A DNA stretch of 64,000 bases from Paenibacillus mendelii. GTDB lineage: Bacteria; Bacillota; Bacilli; Paenibacillales; Paenibacillaceae. The first letter of the stretch is position 1; each line of letters begins with the position of its first letter. Below the pieces are notes generated by a model. The model was not told where the DNA came from, made no database searches, and saw only the letters and a program-made list of their open reading frames with translations. The translations under genes and the position numbers were made by a program. The stretch is taken from NCBI RefSeq assembly GCF_024498075.1, contig NZ_JANHOF010000001.1:620001-684000 (forward strand), given 5' to 3'. Shown in pieces: positions 7,639 through 16,196 of this stretch.

Positions 7639-8541
7639 TTACCCTTTGATCGAACCGACCATGATTCCTTTAACAAAATAACGCTGCAAGAACGGATACA
7701 CGCAGATGATTGGAATGACGACCACAATCATTGTAGCCATCCGAATCGTTTCGGCTGTGAAGGTTTGTGCGGCGTAGGTCGCCGCCCGTTCCGCATCTGC
7801 GCCCTGCACGGCCGTCAGATTGGCTTTATTGATCAGTTCCATGAGCATGAATGAAATCGTTTTCAAGTCTTTATCTGTGACGAAGAAAGCAGCATCCAGC
7901 CAGCTGTTCCAGTGCTCCACGCCCGCGAACAAAGCGACGGTGGCAAATACCGGAGCCGATATCGGAATGACGATACTGAAGAAGATCCGCATATCGCTCG
8001 CGCCGTCCATCTTGGCCGATTCCTTCAGTTCCTGAGGAAGCTCCCTGAAGAAACTCATCATGATGATCGTATAGAATGCATTAAGCAGCAGCGGGATGAT
8101 GTAGACCAAGAACGAATTCATGAGATGCAGCTTCTTGATCAAGATAAAATAGGGGATGAGCCCTCCGGAGAAATACATCGCGATAATCAATAGTGTGATA
8201 TAAGTCGTCCGAAAAATCAATTGATTATTCGCTAAACTATACGCGAAAAGCCCCGTGAACAGCAAGGTCGCAAAGGTGCCGACAACTGTACGGGAGATGG
8301 TAATGCCGAAGCCTGTCAGCAATTCATGATTCGAGAAGACGGCTTTGTAATTATCCAAGGAAAATACGCGCGGCCAGAAGTAAATCCCTCCGCGGGAAGC
8401 GTCGATTCCATGGTTGAATGAGATAACCACCGAATAATAGAACGGATAGACGGTCATGACGAAGACAACGATCAAGATAGTATAGATGATAATATCCATG
8501 ATGTTGTCTTCCATCGTTCGCCTGATGCCCCTTGCACCCAT
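7639..8541 (-). CDS. Carbohydrate ABC importer permease, YtcP/LplC type
   Basis: A 300-aa inner component of a CUT1-type importer with six predicted membrane helices. The binding-protein-dependent transport (EAA) loop is visible as ELKESAKMDGASDMRIFFSI at about residues 176-195. The C-terminus FVKGIMVGSIKG is typical of YtcP/LplC proteins. The N-terminal extension MGARGIRRTMEDNIMDI is also usual for them. It is encoded 13 bp after the partner permease. No ATPase gene is in the operon, as is usual when a shared MsmX-type ATPase serves several importers. The cargo is probably an oligosaccharide or modified sugar. Confidence 0.92.
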   Translation of the reverse strand: MGARGIRRTMEDNIMDIIIYTILIVVFVMTVYPFYYSVVISFNHGIDASRGGIYFWPRVFSLDNYKAVFSNHELLTGFGITISRTVVGTFATLLFTGLFAYSLANNQLIFRTTYITLLIIAMYFSGGLIPYFILIKKLHLMNSFLVYIIPLLLNAFYTIIMMSFFRELPQELKESAKMDGASDMRIFFSIVIPISAPVFATVALFAGVEHWNSWLDAAFFVTDKDLKTISFMLMELINKANLTAVQGADAERAATYAAQTFTAETIRMATMIVVVIPIICVYPFLQRYFVKGIMVGSIKG

Positions 8542-8554
8542 CGCATAGCCCCCT

Positions 8555-9490
8555 TCAGAATAACCCGACGCCCGAAAACCGTTTCGACAAATAATTGCTT
8601 AGATAGATGAGAAGAAGTGAGATGACCGATTGGATGAGCCCGATTGCCGTTGCATAGGAATATCGGCCTTGCGCCAGTCCCATCTTTAACGTGTAGGTTT
8701 GCAAGATCTCGGACACGCCGTTGTTCACGGGATTGCCGAGCAGATAAGACTGCTCGAAGTTGGAGCCGCCGAGGCCGCCCCCGAATAGATTGCCGATGCT
8801 TAAGATCAGCACGATGATAATGGTCCCCTTAATTGTAGGTAGCGTAATATACCAGATCCGCTGCATTCGGGATGCGCCATCCACAACAGCAGCTTCATAG
8901 AGAGCTGGATCTACGCCGACGATTGCAGCCAGAAAAATAATCGTCCACCAGCCCATTTCCTTCCAGATATCGCTCAGAACCGCCATCGGCCAGAAGTAAG
9001 CAGGATCGGAGAGGAACGAGATCGGTTTATCCGCTAATCCCGTAGATACCAGAAAGTGATTCACAACGCCGGTCTGCTCGTTGAAGAATGAGAATATCAT
9101 GCCGGATACCACGATCCAGGAGATGAAATGCGGCAGGTAGCTAACCGTCTGAACCGTCCTCTTCACGGAATGTTTGCGAACCTCATTCAATACCAAGGCA
9201 AACAGGATCGGAATCGGGAATGTGAAGAATAGCTTGAGCAAGCTGATGGCGACGGTGTTGCGGATAATTTGCCAAAAATTAATATCGTTATAGAACTCTA
9301 TGAACCACTTGAATCCCACCCATTCACTCGTAATGAACCCTGGAATGCCGGATGTTAATTTGAAATTTTTGAATGCAATGATGAGCCCCACCATCGGCGT
9401 ATACGCGAATACGAGCAGAAAGGCGATGCCCATCAGAGCGCAAACCTGATAAAACAGCTGTCCTCTCAGACGCCTCCAAATATTCGGCAC
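8555..9490 (-). CDS. Carbohydrate ABC importer permease, LplB type
   Basis: A 311-aa permease, partner of the preceding YtcP-type protein. Six membrane helices are evident, the first at about residues 16-35 (ALMGIAFLLVFAYTPMVGLI). The EAA loop reads ALYEAAVVDGASRMQRIW near residues 198-215, and the protein ends LSNYLSKRFSGVGLF as LplB proteins do. It is separated from the binding-protein gene by a 147-bp interval containing a strong hairpin at 9577-9608, so it is probably made in smaller amount than the binding protein. Confidence 0.92.
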   Translation of the reverse strand: MPNIWRRLRGQLFYQVCALMGIAFLLVFAYTPMVGLIIAFKNFKLTSGIPGFITSEWVGFKWFIEFYNDINFWQIIRNTVAISLLKLFFTFPIPILFALVLNEVRKHSVKRTVQTVSYLPHFISWIVVSGMIFSFFNEQTGVVNHFLVSTGLADKPISFLSDPAYFWPMAVLSDIWKEMGWWTIIFLAAIVGVDPALYEAAVVDGASRMQRIWYITLPTIKGTIIIVLILSIGNLFGGGLGGSNFEQSYLLGNPVNNGVSEILQTYTLKMGLAQGRYSYATAIGLIQSVISLLLIYLSNYLSKRFSGVGLF

Positions 9491-9576
9491 TAGTCTTTCC
9501 CCCTTTCCTCCAAATTGAACGCTCTTGATGCAACGTTGGACGCGAGCCCGAACATAATCTTTCTTATTTTTACAAA

Positions 9577-9608
9577 ACCGGTAAAGGAGCGAGTCGCCCC
9601 CTTACCGG
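9577..9608 (-). promoter_or_regulatory. Hairpin after the solute-binding protein gene
   Basis: On the minus strand CCGGTAAGGGGGCGA (9608-9594) pairs with TCGCTCCTTTACCGG (9592-9578) with few mismatches, followed by TTTTGT. It sits 30 bp past the stop of the binding-protein gene and before the permeases. It is either a leaky terminator or an mRNA-stabilising end. Confidence 0.7.
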
Positions 9609-9637
9609 CCCGGAACCGTCTTGCGCCCGGCCTATAT

Positions 9638-11269
9638 TTACTCGGCTACGGCATCATATTTTTCTTTCGCTTTTAGATAGCGTTCCGTCATATATTTCTC
9701 CAGCTTCTCGACGCCGATTTTCTTCGCATCCTCCAGCATCTTCTTATATTTGGATATGGCTTCATCCTCGTTAGCTGCCGTAATGATCCCGACCTGCGAG
9801 TTTAGATAGAGCTCTGTCAGCTTGACATTGATGTTGAACTCGTCCGTGTCGGCCTGCGGCTTCGTGAAGGACAGGGCGGGATTCCGCACATAGCGGGTTT
9901 TTCGGAATTTCAGCAGCTCCACACCGCTATGATACTTGCTATTCAGCGCACCGGAAGAAACGGCTACACCTTCACCAAGACCGCTAGCTTGGAAATACCA
10001 CGGTCCGATCCCGGTTTCGGTAACCTTCTTATTGATGAAGTCCGGGGAACGCTGGAGCAGCCCGTCGTCGTTCAGCGTATAGTGCTCGTTCTCGATTCCC
10101 CATTGGGTCAGGCTGTCGCCCTCGGGGCTCTTCAGAAATTGCATATATTGAATGGCCCGTGCCGGATCCTTCACCTTCTTCGAGATAAACAAGCTCGCCC
10201 AGCCGACGGAGGCATCGATGATCTTCAGCTTATCCTCGCCTTTATACGTAAGCGCCTTGGTAATGGGGACGAAATGTCCCTTGATCCCGCCATCATCGAA
10301 GATCTTATTCGTTTCATCCGCCAGTCCCGAGTTGTAGGAAGCAGCGAATACTTTGCCGCTTCGAACAATTTGGAAAAACTGCTCCGGCTTGTAGGCGAAG
10401 CTCTCTCCGCTTAAGAAGCCCTCCCGGTACAATTGATTCATATATTTGAAATATTCTTCGAAATCCGGGTGCATAAAGCCGAATCGGATGTTGCCTTGTT
10501 CATCCTCATACGGATTAGCAGACCTCAGCCCCAAGAAATCCATGAAAGCACTCGTCCAAGTCGGATGAGGAAGATAGACCACCATGTCCGGATATTTTTC
10601 CTTCACCATCCGAAATACGTTCAGCATGTCTTCAAAGGAATCCAGCGGCGGGTTCCCCAGCTCATTCAGAATATCTTCGCGAACGTATAAGCCCGGATCG
10701 CCCGGCGACGGAAGGTTGCGCGGGTCCGCCCATGCTTTCTCATTGTTGTAGTGCGTCTTCAGCGTGTAAAAGTGTCCGTCATCTGCCGTGTTGTTAATGA
10801 TCTCGATGGGATCGATCAGATGCATGAAATCCGGCGCATACTTCTTAATCAATTCGTCCCATGCCCAGACCAAATCCGGATTATAGAACCGTTCCACCTG
10901 TTTGTCAGTGAAGATCAGATCCGGCAGTTCATCCGCGGCAACCAGCACCTGCAGCTGCTGCGGATCGGAGCTCTTGGTCACCTCCAGCGATACCCCGGTT
11001 CGTTTCGTAATTTCCTTCGAGACGTCGTCTTTCCCCCACGTATCGATCGGATACCAATCGAAGTCCAGGTAGGAGGTAAAGGATACCGGCTCCGTTGCCT
11101 TCTTCCACGAAATCTCTGGACTGTTCCAGTCGACGTTCTCGTACTTCTTCAGTTCTTCATCCGACATGGCGTTCGATCCGCTGTCGCCATTCTTGTTGCT
11201 GCTGCAGCTCGTCAGAAAGACGGTTGCGATTAATAATACCGATGTGAGCATCAATAAGATTCTCCTCAT
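9638..11269 (-). CDS. Extracellular solute-binding lipoprotein of an Lpl-type importer
   Basis: A 543-aa lipoprotein. Residues 1-22 are a lipoprotein signal ending in the lipobox FLTSC, with Cys22 as the lipidated residue. The size and sequence style (DEWYPID-like and VYLPHPTW segments) match LplA-type family 1 binding proteins, which are larger than maltose-binding proteins. It is the first gene of the importer operon and has a strong GAGGGAGG ribosome site. It delivers cargo to the LplB/YtcP permeases. The upstream 228 bp holds its promoter and a candidate DeoR operator. The ligand is unknown; the linked PLP enzyme suggests an amino-sugar derivative. Confidence 0.92.
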   Translation of the reverse strand: MRRILLMLTSVLLIATVFLTSCSSNKNGDSGSNAMSDEELKKYENVDWNSPEISWKKATEPVSFTSYLDFDWYPIDTWGKDDVSKEITKRTGVSLEVTKSSDPQQLQVLVAADELPDLIFTDKQVERFYNPDLVWAWDELIKKYAPDFMHLIDPIEIINNTADDGHFYTLKTHYNNEKAWADPRNLPSPGDPGLYVREDILNELGNPPLDSFEDMLNVFRMVKEKYPDMVVYLPHPTWTSAFMDFLGLRSANPYEDEQGNIRFGFMHPDFEEYFKYMNQLYREGFLSGESFAYKPEQFFQIVRSGKVFAASYNSGLADETNKIFDDGGIKGHFVPITKALTYKGEDKLKIIDASVGWASLFISKKVKDPARAIQYMQFLKSPEGDSLTQWGIENEHYTLNDDGLLQRSPDFINKKVTETGIGPWYFQASGLGEGVAVSSGALNSKYHSGVELLKFRKTRYVRNPALSFTKPQADTDEFNINVKLTELYLNSQVGIITAANEDEAISKYKKMLEDAKKIGVEKLEKYMTERYLKAKEKYDAVAE

Positions 11270-11334
11270 CTACGACTTCCTCCCTCTCTATTTCATTGAT
11301 TTTGGCGATGCTGTATGCAAGTGATCATTGCTAA

Positions 11335-11358
11335 CGTTTTCTATTTCAGTTGTTTTCG
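11335..11358 (-). promoter_or_regulatory. Candidate DeoR operator upstream of the importer operon
   Basis: Three short GAAA-type repeats (read on the minus strand as CGAAAACAACTGAAATAGAA plus AACG) lie about 70 bp before the binding-protein start. DeoR-family repressors often bind repeated TTTCG/CGAAA hexamers, and the DeoR gene is next to it. The AACGTTTTC portion also resembles part of a catabolite-repression (cre) site. The call rests on pattern only. Confidence 0.4.
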
Positions 11359-11497
11359 TTATGGAATAGTTCATCCTATGTCCTGATCCCATTTGTCATA
11401 CGGAATTTCGATAAGTTTTTGAGACAGCTGTTCGGAATCGATGTATGATAGTCTTGTTGCCAGTTCCTTCCACTGTGGAACATGCAGTCACACGGGT

Positions 11498-12256
11498 TTA
11501 CTCGGCAACGATCAGACGAATGTGATGTTTATCGAACAACTCCAAAAAGGGGGTCGAAGGTATACGATCGGTGACAACGGTGCTGACCGAAGTGAAATCA
11601 TCGATACCGAACAGGGTTTTGTTGTTCAGAAATTTACTGTGATCGACCATGAGGATCGTTTCCGAGGAAGCGGCAATCATCGCCTTGCGAACCGATGCTT
11701 CGAGCATGCTGTTGTCGCGAAGCCCTTCGGGCAGGATGCCTTTCGGCGAGATGAAAGCCTTTGTCGCATACAGCCTTGCGATCATCTCCTCCGCGAAGGA
11801 ACCGACGAACGACTGCGTAAGCGGGTTCAGAATACCGGGGATGCCAATCAGCATGCCCGCTTTATAATCTTTGAATAATTCAAATACGGGGATCGAATTG
11901 CTGATGGTCGTTACATTGCACAGCTTGCGCACCTGCAGGGCCAAGTGCGAGATGGTCGAGCTAGAATCGAGGAAGATGCTGTCCCCCTCTTCAATAAGAG
12001 ACATGGCAGCATTTGCAATCGCTTTCTTTCGTCCGCTTAGAAGATGATTGGATCGCGGGAAAGGTACCGTTCCTTCTTCTTTCCATACGGCACCGCCATA
12101 TTTCCGCTCAATCCGGCCTTGCTGCTCAAGCTCACGGAGATCAGAGCGGATCGTGACCTCGGATACGTCAAACAGCCTGCTCATTTCGGATACTTCAACA
12201 AAACCCCTTTCCTCAATCATCCGGATGATTTGCTTTTTACGTTGCGTCGCCAGCAT
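11498..12256 (-). CDS. DeoR-family transcriptional regulator
   Basis: A 252-aa repressor with an N-terminal winged HTH (residues 1-57; RKKQIIRMIEERGFVEVSEM, then VSEVTIRSDLRELEQQGRIE) and a C-terminal DeoR sugar-phosphate sensor domain with the isomerase-like segments DSSSTISHLA and VDHSKFLN. These proteins are usually released from DNA by a phosphorylated sugar intermediate. It lies between the importer operon (same strand, 228 bp away) and the divergent oxygenase/deacetylase operon, so it is well placed to control both. Confidence 0.93.
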   Translation of the reverse strand: MLATQRKKQIIRMIEERGFVEVSEMSRLFDVSEVTIRSDLRELEQQGRIERKYGGAVWKEEGTVPFPRSNHLLSGRKKAIANAAMSLIEEGDSIFLDSSSTISHLALQVRKLCNVTTISNSIPVFELFKDYKAGMLIGIPGILNPLTQSFVGSFAEEMIARLYATKAFISPKGILPEGLRDNSMLEASVRKAMIAASSETILMVDHSKFLNNKTLFGIDDFTSVSTVVTDRIPSTPFLELFDKHHIRLIVAE

Positions 12257-12575
12257 ATGTGGGGTAAGCCCTCCTCAAGACATAAATAATCGAAAGAAAT
12301 AATAAGATATGGCAGTGGTAAAAAGACCGAGGTTTGCTGGGGAGAACCCCATTCATCGGGTTACTTACCATATTATTCTAGAAAGTGAGTTATGCGAGCG
12401 AAGGATATAATTCAGCAATCGTCGTGAACCGAAACCCGTCATCACAAGAAAACGAAGAAAAATGAAAGGGCCGCAGAAGTCAACGCGAAGGCAAGCCTCT
12501 GGCTTCGATTACATAGATGAACCGTATCATCGGCCTGTCAGACCTGAATTTATTCATGACGAGAGGGGTATGAGG
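12257..12575. other. Divergent intergenic region with a nested 67-nt hairpin
   Basis: This interval separates DeoR (minus) from the PhyH gene (plus). Its main feature is a nested symmetric structure at 12307-12373: ATATGG/CCATAT outside, then GTAA/TTAC, CCGA/TCGG and TGGGG/CCCCA around an AGAA loop, with small internal loops. It may be a structured leader RNA, an operator array or a small transposon remnant. It lacks the T-box GGGTGGTACCGCG core. The segment 12462-12575 could instead be coding if the PhyH gene starts further upstream. Confidence 0.5.
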
Positions 12576-13436
12576 ATGATTACGAAAGAGCATGTGGCAT
12601 TTTTTCGGGAGAATGGCTATGTCAAGATTGAAGGTGTAGTTCCGAAGGAGAACTGCGATCGCGTCATTGATGCGATGTGGGACTGCTTGGGGCTCGATCG
12701 CACGAATCCAGACAACTTGTATAATCCACCGAAGGGTGTCTTGGGCGGCGCAGGCATGCTGGAGATGTACCATCATCAATCGATGTGGGATAACCGGCAG
12801 CACCCTGCTATGTATCAAGCGTTCTCCGAGCTGCTGGGTGAGAAGAAATTGTGGGTCAGCCTCGATCGCGTCAATATGAAGCCGCCTGTTCGCAGCGATC
12901 ACCCCGAGATGAATCATGGCTTTATCCATTGGGATACGGATACCTCCAAGCTGCCGGATCCTATTCCGAAACCATTCGGGCTTCAAGGCGTGCTGTACTT
13001 GGCCGATACAGCGGTCAATCAAGGCGGCTTCCAATGCGTACCGGGCATCTACCGGGAATTGGAGGGGTACTTGAAGGCGCAGCCGGCCGACCGTAATCCA
13101 GTCGTTCCTGATTTGACCGGCTATGAGGTGGAAGCTATTCCTGGCAAGGCGGGAGATCTCGTGATCTGGGACATTCTTTTGCCTCATGGCAATGGTCATA
13201 ATTATGCGGAGTCTCCGCGGTATGCGCAGTACATTCTGATGTCCAAAGCGCGGCAGGAGAATAATGAAGTTCGCCAAGCTCGAATCGAACAATACCAGAA
13301 GCGCGAGAACCCGAGTGCCAAGGCATTCCCAGGCGATCCGCGCAGATGGGAGCAGACCCAATTCGACGGGCCGCCCGTCCTTACGCCTCTGGGCCGCAAG
13401 CTGCTCGGGCTCGATCTGTGGGAGGATGAAGCATGA
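12576..13436 (+). CDS. Phytanoyl-CoA dioxygenase (PhyH) family oxygenase
   Basis: A 286-aa Fe(II)/2-oxoglutarate-type oxygenase. The metal ligands are visible as H-x-D in FIHWDTDT and a distal His in LLPHGNGHN, followed by an Arg-containing strand (PRYAQYIL). The start at 12576 has GAGAGGGG seven bases upstream and opens directly into the domain (ITKEHVAFFRENGYV). An ATG at 12462 would add 38 residues but has a poor ribosome site. Such enzymes hydroxylate small molecules or remove alkyl groups from N, O or P substituents. Its stop overlaps the start of the deacetylase (ATGA), so the two are translationally coupled. Confidence 0.85.
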   Translation: MITKEHVAFFRENGYVKIEGVVPKENCDRVIDAMWDCLGLDRTNPDNLYNPPKGVLGGAGMLEMYHHQSMWDNRQHPAMYQAFSELLGEKKLWVSLDRVNMKPPVRSDHPEMNHGFIHWDTDTSKLPDPIPKPFGLQGVLYLADTAVNQGGFQCVPGIYRELEGYLKAQPADRNPVVPDLTGYEVEAIPGKAGDLVIWDILLPHGNGHNYAESPRYAQYILMSKARQENNEVRQARIEQYQKRENPSAKAFPGDPRRWEQTQFDGPPVLTPLGRKLLGLDLWEDEA

Positions 13437-14557
13437 ATCCTTCGTTAACCGTTCAAGTCATCGATCCGCGCCATGCATCCAGCTATCCGGCGCATCTGAT
13501 ACCTTATAAAGACGGATACAAATTGGAGCGCAGCCACTCCTCGAGTACAGAATTGCAGCCGGAATTTTATTTGAGCCCGGGTTGGATCGACCTTCATACA
13601 CATATCTACGACGGCGTCACGCCATTAAGCATTCCTGTTGACGAGGTCGGCTTGAATACCGGCGTACACTTGGCGGTAGATGCCGGCAGTGCAGGGGAAG
13701 CGACGATCAGAGGTCTGTACGAATATGTCGCTCCACGGTATCATACGCAGATCATGTCTTGGCTGAACATCAGCTCCATTGGGCTGGTTCATCTGAGAGA
13801 AGCTTCCGATTTAAGTTTAATCAACGTGGATCGTACGGTCCAAGCCGTACTGGCGAATCAGCCATTCGTCTGCGGAGTTAAGGTCCGCTCGAGCGGGATG
13901 ATCGTAGGCACGATGGGTCTGCAGCCGCTGCAGCTGGCGCTGCTGGCCGCAAGGGAAGCCGGCGTTCCGCTCATGGTCCATATCGGGGAAGCGCCGCCAT
14001 TAATCGAAGATGTGCTGGACCTGCTGCGTGAAGGCGATGTCATCACGCACTGCTTCCACGGCAAGCTTGGCCATCCTTGGGAAGCAGACGGACGTCCCGG
14101 ACCGGCGCTGGAACGCGCGTTGGCCAGAGGCGTGCTGCTCGATGTCGGACATGGCGCTGCGAGCTTTAACTTTGATATTGGGGAGCGTGCATTGAACGCG
14201 GGTTATCCCCCATTCTCGATCAGCACAGACATTCACATCGGGAATATTGGCGGCCCTGTGTACGATCTTCCCGCGACGATGAGCAAATTCTTATCGATCG
14301 GAATGTCGATTGCAGACATTATAGCCGCTGTCACGATCGCGCCTGCGGAGGTGCTGCGTATGAAGCAATGGTGCAATCTGGATGGCATTCTGGAGAAAGC
14401 GACTTTGTTCCGGATCGCTGACGAACCGATTCCAGGCCGCATGTTCCGGGATTCGCAGAATAATGACCGGACCGCGGGGGATACGATTATCCCTACAGCC
14501 GTCATAACAGATCAGAAGCTTCACGATCTCTCTTATCCTGGCCGTCTTCTAATGTAA
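13433..14557 (+). CDS. Amidohydrolase/deacetylase family metallohydrolase
   Basis: A 374-aa amidohydrolase-superfamily enzyme of the dihydroorotase-like branch. The metal-site residues are all present: HTH in DLHTHIYDG, a bridging Lys in GVKVRSSG, His in LMVHIGE, His in VITHCFHG and Asp in ISTDIH. Relatives of the EF_0837 type hydrolyse N-acyl amino acid or N-acetyl amino sugar derivatives and are often neighbours of DgaE-like PLP enzymes, one of which is at 6487. It overlaps the PhyH gene by 4 bp and is followed by a terminator. The substrate is inferred only. Confidence 0.87.
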   Translation: MNPSLTVQVIDPRHASSYPAHLIPYKDGYKLERSHSSSTELQPEFYLSPGWIDLHTHIYDGVTPLSIPVDEVGLNTGVHLAVDAGSAGEATIRGLYEYVAPRYHTQIMSWLNISSIGLVHLREASDLSLINVDRTVQAVLANQPFVCGVKVRSSGMIVGTMGLQPLQLALLAAREAGVPLMVHIGEAPPLIEDVLDLLREGDVITHCFHGKLGHPWEADGRPGPALERALARGVLLDVGHGAASFNFDIGERALNAGYPPFSISTDIHIGNIGGPVYDLPATMSKFLSIGMSIADIIAAVTIAPAEVLRMKQWCNLDGILEKATLFRIADEPIPGRMFRDSQNNDRTAGDTIIPTAVITDQKLHDLSYPGRLLM

Positions 14558-14581
14558 TTGTCATAGGCTCAAGCCGATTGC

Positions 14582-14628
14582 GAGGCTGCCCTTGTCAGCA
14601 GTAGGACTGCTGCAGGGACGGCCTCTTT
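14582..14628 (+). terminator. Rho-independent terminator of the PhyH-deacetylase operon
   Basis: GAGGC...CAGCAGT (14582-14602) and ACTGCTG...GCCTC (14606-14625) form a long stem with a 3-nt loop and minor internal mismatches, followed by TTT. Confidence 0.8.
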
Positions 14629-14652
14629 ACTTCTCACCTCTTCATCACGGCG

Positions 14653-14696
14653 GTAAACGATTAATCGTTTACTAATGATAACGCAGCCCTTAATCT
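14653..14696 (+). promoter_or_regulatory. Promoter with a perfect 20-bp palindromic operator
   Basis: GTAAACGATTAATCGTTTAC (14653-14672) is a perfect palindrome. Its right edge overlaps a plausible -35 (TTTACT, 14668-14673), spaced 17 bp from TAATCT (14691-14696). The esterase ATG is 43 bp further on. The arrangement predicts repression by a dimeric regulator. No second copy was found in this window. Confidence 0.65.
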
Positions 14697-14738
14697 ATAC
14701 ATAGAGGAATACGAGTAGGAATCAGGAGGGATTTGACC

Positions 14739-15782
14739 ATGACAGCGAGGAACAGATGGCATCCAGATCATTATCTTGAGGCGATGTACCAGGAAATCAC
14801 GCCGAAATTTCAGTTTCAGGCACGGAATGAACAGGAATGGCGAGCATGGCAGGAAGGACTTACAGCGCAGTTCATTCAGGATGTTGGCGGATTCCCCGCA
14901 AATGCTGCACCGCTTGAGCCGACACTCCTCGAGGAAACGGATTGCGGTGAATATGTACGGCAGCTCGTCGAATTCACGACCTATCCCGGACTCTCGATGC
15001 CGGCCTATGTTCTTGTTCCGAAGGCAGCCTCCAAGGCTGGCGATCGATTACCTGCTGTTATCGCATGTCATGGACACGGCGAAGGGAATACGGAGCTGGT
15101 GGGACTGCAGCCAGACGGGGTAACAGAATCAGCATCCCCTGGCTATCAGAAGAATTTTGCTGTCGAGTTGGTCTTGCGCGGCTTCATCGTCATCGCACCC
15201 GACATTCTCGGCTTTGGCAGCCGGAGGCTATGTGCAGAAGCGGAGAAGAACGCGCCAAACTCCTGTAACGCCATCTCGACCTTTCTGCTTCAGATGGGAT
15301 TTACGATGTCTGGGCATCGGATCTATGAGACGATGAGAGTCATCGATTATTTGCAAACGCGAACCGACGTCGATCCTGAGCGCATCGGCTGCATGGGAAT
15401 TTCCGGAGGCGGTCTTGTAGCTGCATTCACCTCCGCTCTGGACAAGCGGATCAAAGCGGCCGTAGTCAGCGGCTATGTCAATACGTTCAAGGCGAGCATC
15501 TTGTCCATCCATCACTGTATCGACAACTACATCCCTGGATTAAATCGACATGCGGAGCTGCCCGATCTCGTCGGCCTTATCGCACCTAGACCCCTTCTCC
15601 TAGAGATGGGCACGCAGGATACAATATTTCCGATCGAGGCTTCAATAGATGCTGCTCAGCAAATTCGCAGCATCTACCGGATCCTTGGCTCAGAGGACAA
15701 GTTCGATCATGATATGTTTGAAGGACCCCATGAAATCAGCGGGGCAAAGGCCTATGACTGGCTGGTTCGTTGGCTTGCCTGA
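14739..15782 (+). CDS. Acetyl-xylan-esterase/dienelactone-hydrolase-like alpha/beta hydrolase
   Basis: A 347-aa cytoplasmic alpha/beta hydrolase. The nucleophile elbow is GISGGG (in GCMGISGGGL), the oxyanion region is CHGHGEG, and late Asp and His residues lie in GTQDTIFP and EGPHEIS. The start ATG at 14739 follows AGGAGGG by eight bases. The closest described groups are acetyl xylan esterases and related deacylases (AXE1/Abhydrolase_7). With no signal peptide it probably removes acyl groups from an imported sugar. It stands alone behind its own palindromic operator and is closed by a hairpin at 15791. Confidence 0.85.
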   Translation: MTARNRWHPDHYLEAMYQEITPKFQFQARNEQEWRAWQEGLTAQFIQDVGGFPANAAPLEPTLLEETDCGEYVRQLVEFTTYPGLSMPAYVLVPKAASKAGDRLPAVIACHGHGEGNTELVGLQPDGVTESASPGYQKNFAVELVLRGFIVIAPDILGFGSRRLCAEAEKNAPNSCNAISTFLLQMGFTMSGHRIYETMRVIDYLQTRTDVDPERIGCMGISGGGLVAAFTSALDKRIKAAVVSGYVNTFKASILSIHHCIDNYIPGLNRHAELPDLVGLIAPRPLLLEMGTQDTIFPIEASIDAAQQIRSIYRILGSEDKFDHDMFEGPHEISGAKAYDWLVRWLA

Positions 15783-15790
15783 TCCAATCA

Positions 15791-15829
15791 AACAGCCTCC
15801 AGTCCCGGTCGGCGGGGCTGGAGGCTGTT
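15791..15829. terminator. Terminator between the esterase and copper protein genes
   Basis: AACAGCCTCCAG (15791-15802) and CTGGAGGCTGTT (15818-15829) form a 12-bp perfect stem. It lies between convergent genes; the flanking T content is modest on both sides. Confidence 0.75.
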
Positions 15830-15853
15830 ATATTTGCTGCGTGATGCATTTAT

Positions 15854-16183
15854 TTAAACGGCCATCGCCCGGCAGGCCTTCGCACATTCGAGGCATGCTT
15901 CTGCACAGCGCTTGCAGTGATCATGATCATGCTTGGCGCATTCATTGCCGCAGGCTTCACAGATTTCCGCACATATCCGGCATATCTCACTGGAATAGGA
16001 GCTGCGCATTGACATTGCATGCGCGGCAAACCCGCATAGATCCGCACATTCCCGGTCCAGGCGTATACATTCCTTCATGGCCTCGATATGGGATTCCTCC
16101 AAGCATGCATCATAGCAATGATTACAAGCTTGCATACATTTCAGACATTCATCGATACAGGCTTGATACTGTTCATGTGACAT
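15854..16183 (-). CDS. Cytosolic copper storage protein, four-helix Csp type
   Basis: A 109-aa cysteine-rich four-helix protein (DUF326/Csp3 type). Cys and His residues repeat along the helices as CxxC and CxxxC motifs (CIDECLKCMQACNHCYDAC, CRICAEICEACGNEC, CKRCAEACLECAKAC), lining a core that binds many Cu(I) ions. There is no signal peptide, so it is the cytosolic form that buffers copper. The AAGGAGG site is preceded by an 8-bp inverted repeat (16197-16226). Its neighbours are unrelated catabolic genes, and no copper pump or CsoR gene is nearby. Confidence 0.9.
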   Translation of the reverse strand: MSHEQYQACIDECLKCMQACNHCYDACLEESHIEAMKECIRLDRECADLCGFAAHAMSMRSSYSSEICRICAEICEACGNECAKHDHDHCKRCAEACLECAKACRAMAV

Positions 16184-16196
16184 ATGAAACGCCTCC

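Noticed and set aside
12307-12373. T-box leader
   Set aside because: The structure lacks the conserved GGGTGGTACCGCG antiterminator core and precedes no amino acid or tRNA-ligase gene.
12480-13361. Long minus-strand open frame opposite the PhyH gene
   Set aside because: The plus-strand protein has complete metal-binding motifs and a coupled downstream gene; the opposite frame is a codon-usage shadow.
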